Shown here piece after piece: positions 61,873 to 64,000 of a stretch of DNA of 64,000 bases. Numbering within the stretch: the first letter of the stretch is position 1; the number at the start of each line of letters is the position of its first letter. The notes beneath the pieces were generated by a model, which had not been told where the DNA came from, did no database searches, and saw nothing but the letters and a program-made list of their open reading frames with translations. Origin of the DNA: Flavobacterium sp. UBA7680 (GTDB lineage Bacteria; Bacteroidota; Bacteroidia; Flavobacteriales; Flavobacteriaceae). Where the stretch lies: contig NZ_DLHA01000043.1 of assembly GCF_002482975.1 (NCBI RefSeq), forward strand, positions 94,335-158,334. The letters run 5' to 3'. The position numbers were made by a program, and so were the translations under genes.

Positions 61873-62679
61873 TTAGTTTATTGATTTAATTTGCAGATAT
61901 TTTTCAGTAATACTTTTTTGAGCCACGAGCAGGCTTTCGCTTCCCCATTTCCATGGAGTTCCTGTCGTTGTTAGGATTTTGGCACCAGCTTCTTTGGCAA
62001 TAAGCAATCCTGCAATCCAGTTATAAGTGTCGAGATCTTCCTGAACAAACAAATCAATTCTGCCTGCACCAACATAAGCCAATTGCAATCCGTGCGGTCC
62101 GTAATTTCTAACAATTCCAAAATTCTGAATCAAATTAGTGACCGTAGTACCTATTTTTTTATTTAAATCATTATTTGATTTGTCCTGATGTCCATACTCA
62201 AAAACAGCAAGCATAACAGACTGATCTGTCTTGTTACTAAGTTCAAGTAATTTGCCATTCATAAATGCGCCTTCACCATCTTTAGCCCAAAACATTTCAT
62301 TGGCCAACGGATCAAAAATTACAGAAAATAGAGGTTTTCCATGACGAATAAGCGCCAGGTTTATAGTCCATCCTGCAATATGTTGAAGATATTGTATAGC
62401 ACCATCCATGGCATCGCAAAGCCAGTAATCTTCATCGTCTGAAGGATTTCTTTGTGAATCAGTATCAAACTCGTCGCCTATGTGCCAGGGAATATTTGGA
62501 TACTGCAACGTTAAATCTTCTTTTAAAGAACTCAGACACAAAGTATCGATATCTTCTAATTGTTTTAAAAGCTCATCCATAGTTTGTGGAATCGCATTTT
62601 GCTTATAGTCTTTTAAAAAGACGTTCCCTACTTTTCGTACTGCATCTAGTATGATTGGGATATTGATTTCGTTTTGCAT
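61873..62679 (-). CDS. Inositol monophosphatase-family protein
   Basis: A 268-residue member of the Mg-dependent FIG phosphatase superfamily. Metal ligands can be placed at Glu70 (HIGDEFD), Asp89 and Asp92 (LCDAMDGAIQYL, where the usual motif is DPLDGT) and in the late motif LDTYNWIAGLLIAKEAGAKI, where Asn replaces the usual Asp of WDxAAG. The replaced residues suggest altered activity or substrate. Possible substrates are inositol phosphate, 3',5'-adenosine bisphosphate or a sugar phosphate. It lies between the AraC regulator and the oxidoreductase on the same strand. Confidence 0.82.
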   Translation of the reverse strand: MQNEINIPIILDAVRKVGNVFLKDYKQNAIPQTMDELLKQLEDIDTLCLSSLKEDLTLQYPNIPWHIGDEFDTDSQRNPSDDEDYWLCDAMDGAIQYLQHIAGWTINLALIRHGKPLFSVIFDPLANEMFWAKDGEGAFMNGKLLELSNKTDQSVMLAVFEYGHQDKSNNDLNKKIGTTVTNLIQNFGIVRNYGPHGLQLAYVGAGRIDLFVQEDLDTYNWIAGLLIAKEAGAKILTTTGTPWKWGSESLLVAQKSITEKYLQIKSIN

Positions 62680-62757
62680 ATCATTATATATTAATTACAA
62701 TGCAAAATTAATTAGAGGATGATCTTTAATGTAGTTTGAATGAAGGGAAGGATAGTC

Positions 62758-63672
62758 CTAATCACGGAATTTCTTCCGAAATTCAAGAGGAGTAAGGTTG
62801 GTTAACTTTTTAAAAAGTTTTCCAAAATAAACAGGCTCGTCATAACCAACCTGATAAGCAATTTCTTTTACGCTGCTGTCTGTAAAGTAAAGCAGTCTTT
62901 TGGCTTCCATTATTGATGCCTCTTGAATATGAGCCGAAACCGGACTTCCTGTTAATGATTTTACAGTATCATTTAAATGTGCAGCCGAAATAGAAAGAGC
63001 CGAAGCATACTGTGCTGGCTGTTTCCATGTTTTATAATGTTCTTTTGTTAGTTTTATAAAAGTTTCCTTAATGATAATACTGCGGTTTTCTTTGGATTTA
63101 CTAAGAGGTGAATTAGAAACGAGTTCCCCTGAAATTAAATTTAAAAGTGCAATTAATAAAGAATGAATACTTTTTTGAATGTAGGTATTTGTATTTTCAG
63201 ACTGGACTTTTTCAATTAAATCCATTAAGATTGTAAGCTGTTGAAAAAAGGGAGATTCTTCTCGTAATAAAAATGGATTATTGATTTTATTCTCTAATAG
63301 CTGCAGGAGATCTTTATTAACCAGCGATGAATCAAAACTAATCATCCATCCATTCGGATTTTCTACTGTTATAATATGATGTACTTCTTCAGGAAAGATA
63401 CAAAGTAAGGCAGGTGCGGAAAATTCTATAATTTCAAAATCAATATTTAATTTAAACTTTCCGTTTAAGGCAAACATTAATTGACAATGATCATCCCGAT
63501 GAGGTTTAGAGACGTCGTGATTCTCTATTTCTTTATCCTCCATATTAACAATAATAATTCCTGCTCTTGCAGAAGAAGGAAGTTCAAATTGTTGAATATT
63601 TTGGTTTTGATTTTTCAAGCTTATAATAGTATCATTTATACTGCTTGTAAAAATAGAGATTAAAAATGTCAA
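62758..63672 (-). CDS. AraC-family transcriptional regulator
   Basis: A 304-residue protein with an N-terminal cupin-like sensing domain (about 35-150, DDHCQLMFALNGKFKLNID) and a C-terminal double helix-turn-helix (about 205-304; SVKEIAYQVGYDEPVYFGKLFKKLTNLTPLEFR is the classic second HTH). There is no membrane segment. It is 78 bp upstream of the phosphatase and oxidoreductase genes and probably controls them. There is no sign that it is the regulator of the xylan operators, which are palindromes typical of dimeric repressors. Confidence 0.9.
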   Translation of the reverse strand: MTFLISIFTSSINDTIISLKNQNQNIQQFELPSSARAGIIIVNMEDKEIENHDVSKPHRDDHCQLMFALNGKFKLNIDFEIIEFSAPALLCIFPEEVHHIITVENPNGWMISFDSSLVNKDLLQLLENKINNPFLLREESPFFQQLTILMDLIEKVQSENTNTYIQKSIHSLLIALLNLISGELVSNSPLSKSKENRSIIIKETFIKLTKEHYKTWKQPAQYASALSISAAHLNDTVKSLTGSPVSAHIQEASIMEAKRLLYFTDSSVKEIAYQVGYDEPVYFGKLFKKLTNLTPLEFRKKFRD

Positions 63673-63910
63673 ATGTTTCAGATTTCATTCCTAAACGAAA
63701 TAAAAAAAGCTAACAAGTCTCGCTTAAAAACAGAATATTTGTTACGAAACATGCATAAATATTGTTTTTAAAAATATTTTTTTTGCTGAAAAATATTAAA
63801 AATAGGAAAAATCTTAAAATATAAAATAAAAAGTTCTAGTGCAAACTTAATATTATCAGAGAGTTAAGAAAAATTTGCTAAAATATTTAAAAAAAAAGCG
63901 ATAAAAAGTA
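63673..63910. other. AT-rich region upstream of a strong rightward promoter
   Basis: No gene is seen. The A/T runs just before 63911 could act as an UP-type element for the promoter that follows. Confidence 0.4.
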
Positions 63911-63940
63911 TTGTAAATGCTGATAAACTCACTACTTTTG
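63911..63940 (+). promoter_or_regulatory. Consensus housekeeping promoter, probably of an rRNA operon
   Basis: TTG at 63911-63913, exactly 19 bases, then TACTTTTG at 63933-63940, a perfect match to the Bacteroidota TTG-N19-TAnnTTTG consensus. The transcribed sequence that follows looks like the leader of a Flavobacterium rRNA operon. Confidence 0.75.
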
Positions 63941-63944
63941 CACC

Positions 63945-64000
63945 CGCTTTGAGAGACAAGCGAAGATAAAAAGAAGACACGTTCGTAGACATATTGAATT
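63945..64000 (+). ncRNA. Probable rRNA-operon leader (16S gene beyond window)
   Basis: The bases after the promoter, including GCTTTGAGAGACAAGCG (a short hairpin, arms CGCTT/AAGCG) and ACGTTCGTAGACATATTGAA, resemble leader sequences that I associate with flavobacterial 16S genes. No mature rRNA is inside the window, so this is recall plus position. Confidence 0.55.

Noticed and set aside
1..64000. tRNA genes, prophage or integrase-bearing island
   Set aside because: No cloverleaf-like sequence, integrase, transposase or phage structural gene was recognised anywhere in the window.

Overview
The DNA is AT-rich and reads as a chromosome segment of a Flavobacterium-like Bacteroidota. The evidence is: three SusC/SusD pairs, two one-protein hybrid two-component systems (HTCS), a type IX secretion C-terminal sorting domain, SusD-type lipoproteins, promoters of the form TTG-N19..21-TAnnTTTG, and an almost complete absence of purine-rich Shine-Dalgarno sites. 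No database search was run; all names rest on motifs recognised by eye.

Layout. (1) 1-9.4 kb, minus strand: a RiPP (ribosomally made, modified peptide) locus. Seven small precursors share a nitrile-hydratase-like leader (NHLP) ending in AGG or SGG and have seven unrelated 22-29 residue cores. They surround a TPR/adenylate cyclase membrane protein and are followed by a 55-residue membrane protein and the first 89 residues of what looks like a LanM-type (class II lanthipeptide) synthetase, cut by the left edge. Upstream lie a ThiF/MoeB-like adenylyltransferase and a secreted subtilase. (2) 9.9-17.7 kb: a HEIGH-type metallopeptidase lipoprotein, a PL14-like lipoprotein and a SusC/SusD pair; the last two units share an upstream palindrome, which suggests co-regulation. 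(3) 18.2-23.6 kb, plus strand: a compact run of a DUF6134-like protein, a di-iron fatty-acid/sterol hydroxylase, a small protein, an ECF sigma factor, a FecR anti-sigma factor and an STN-domain protein carrying surface repeats instead of a TonB-dependent barrel. (4) 23.6-25.1 kb: a GH114-like lipoprotein and a VOC-fold protein. (5) 25.3-61.2 kb: a large xylan-utilisation region with GH16, GH10, surface glycan-binding protein, SusD, SusC, HTCS, GH3, GH43, a double esterase, GH3-PA14, a second HTCS, a second SusC/SusD, a GPH-family sugar symporter and a GH8 exo-oligoxylanase. (6) 61.2-63.7 kb: a Rossmann oxidoreductase, an inositol-monophosphatase-like protein and an AraC regulator. (7) The right edge holds a consensus housekeeping promoter and what looks like the leader of an rRNA operon, with the 16S gene outside the window.

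How it works together. In the xylan region the GH10 enzyme and surface binding proteins would act outside, the two SusC/SusD pairs would import xylo-oligosaccharides, the GH43, GH3, GH8 and esterase enzymes would finish them in the periplasm, and the symporter would carry products inward. Two sensors (HTCS) each sit next to one SusC/SusD pair. The two divergent enzyme/transporter intergenic regions carry four copies of one palindrome (AACAACCrrTTGTT), each placed exactly over the predicted -33 element, so a second layer of control, most simply a repressor encoded elsewhere, is likely.

The most unusual parts are the seven-precursor NHLP locus with nearly Cys-free cores and an embedded adenylate cyclase, and the four-site operator/promoter architecture of the xylan genes.
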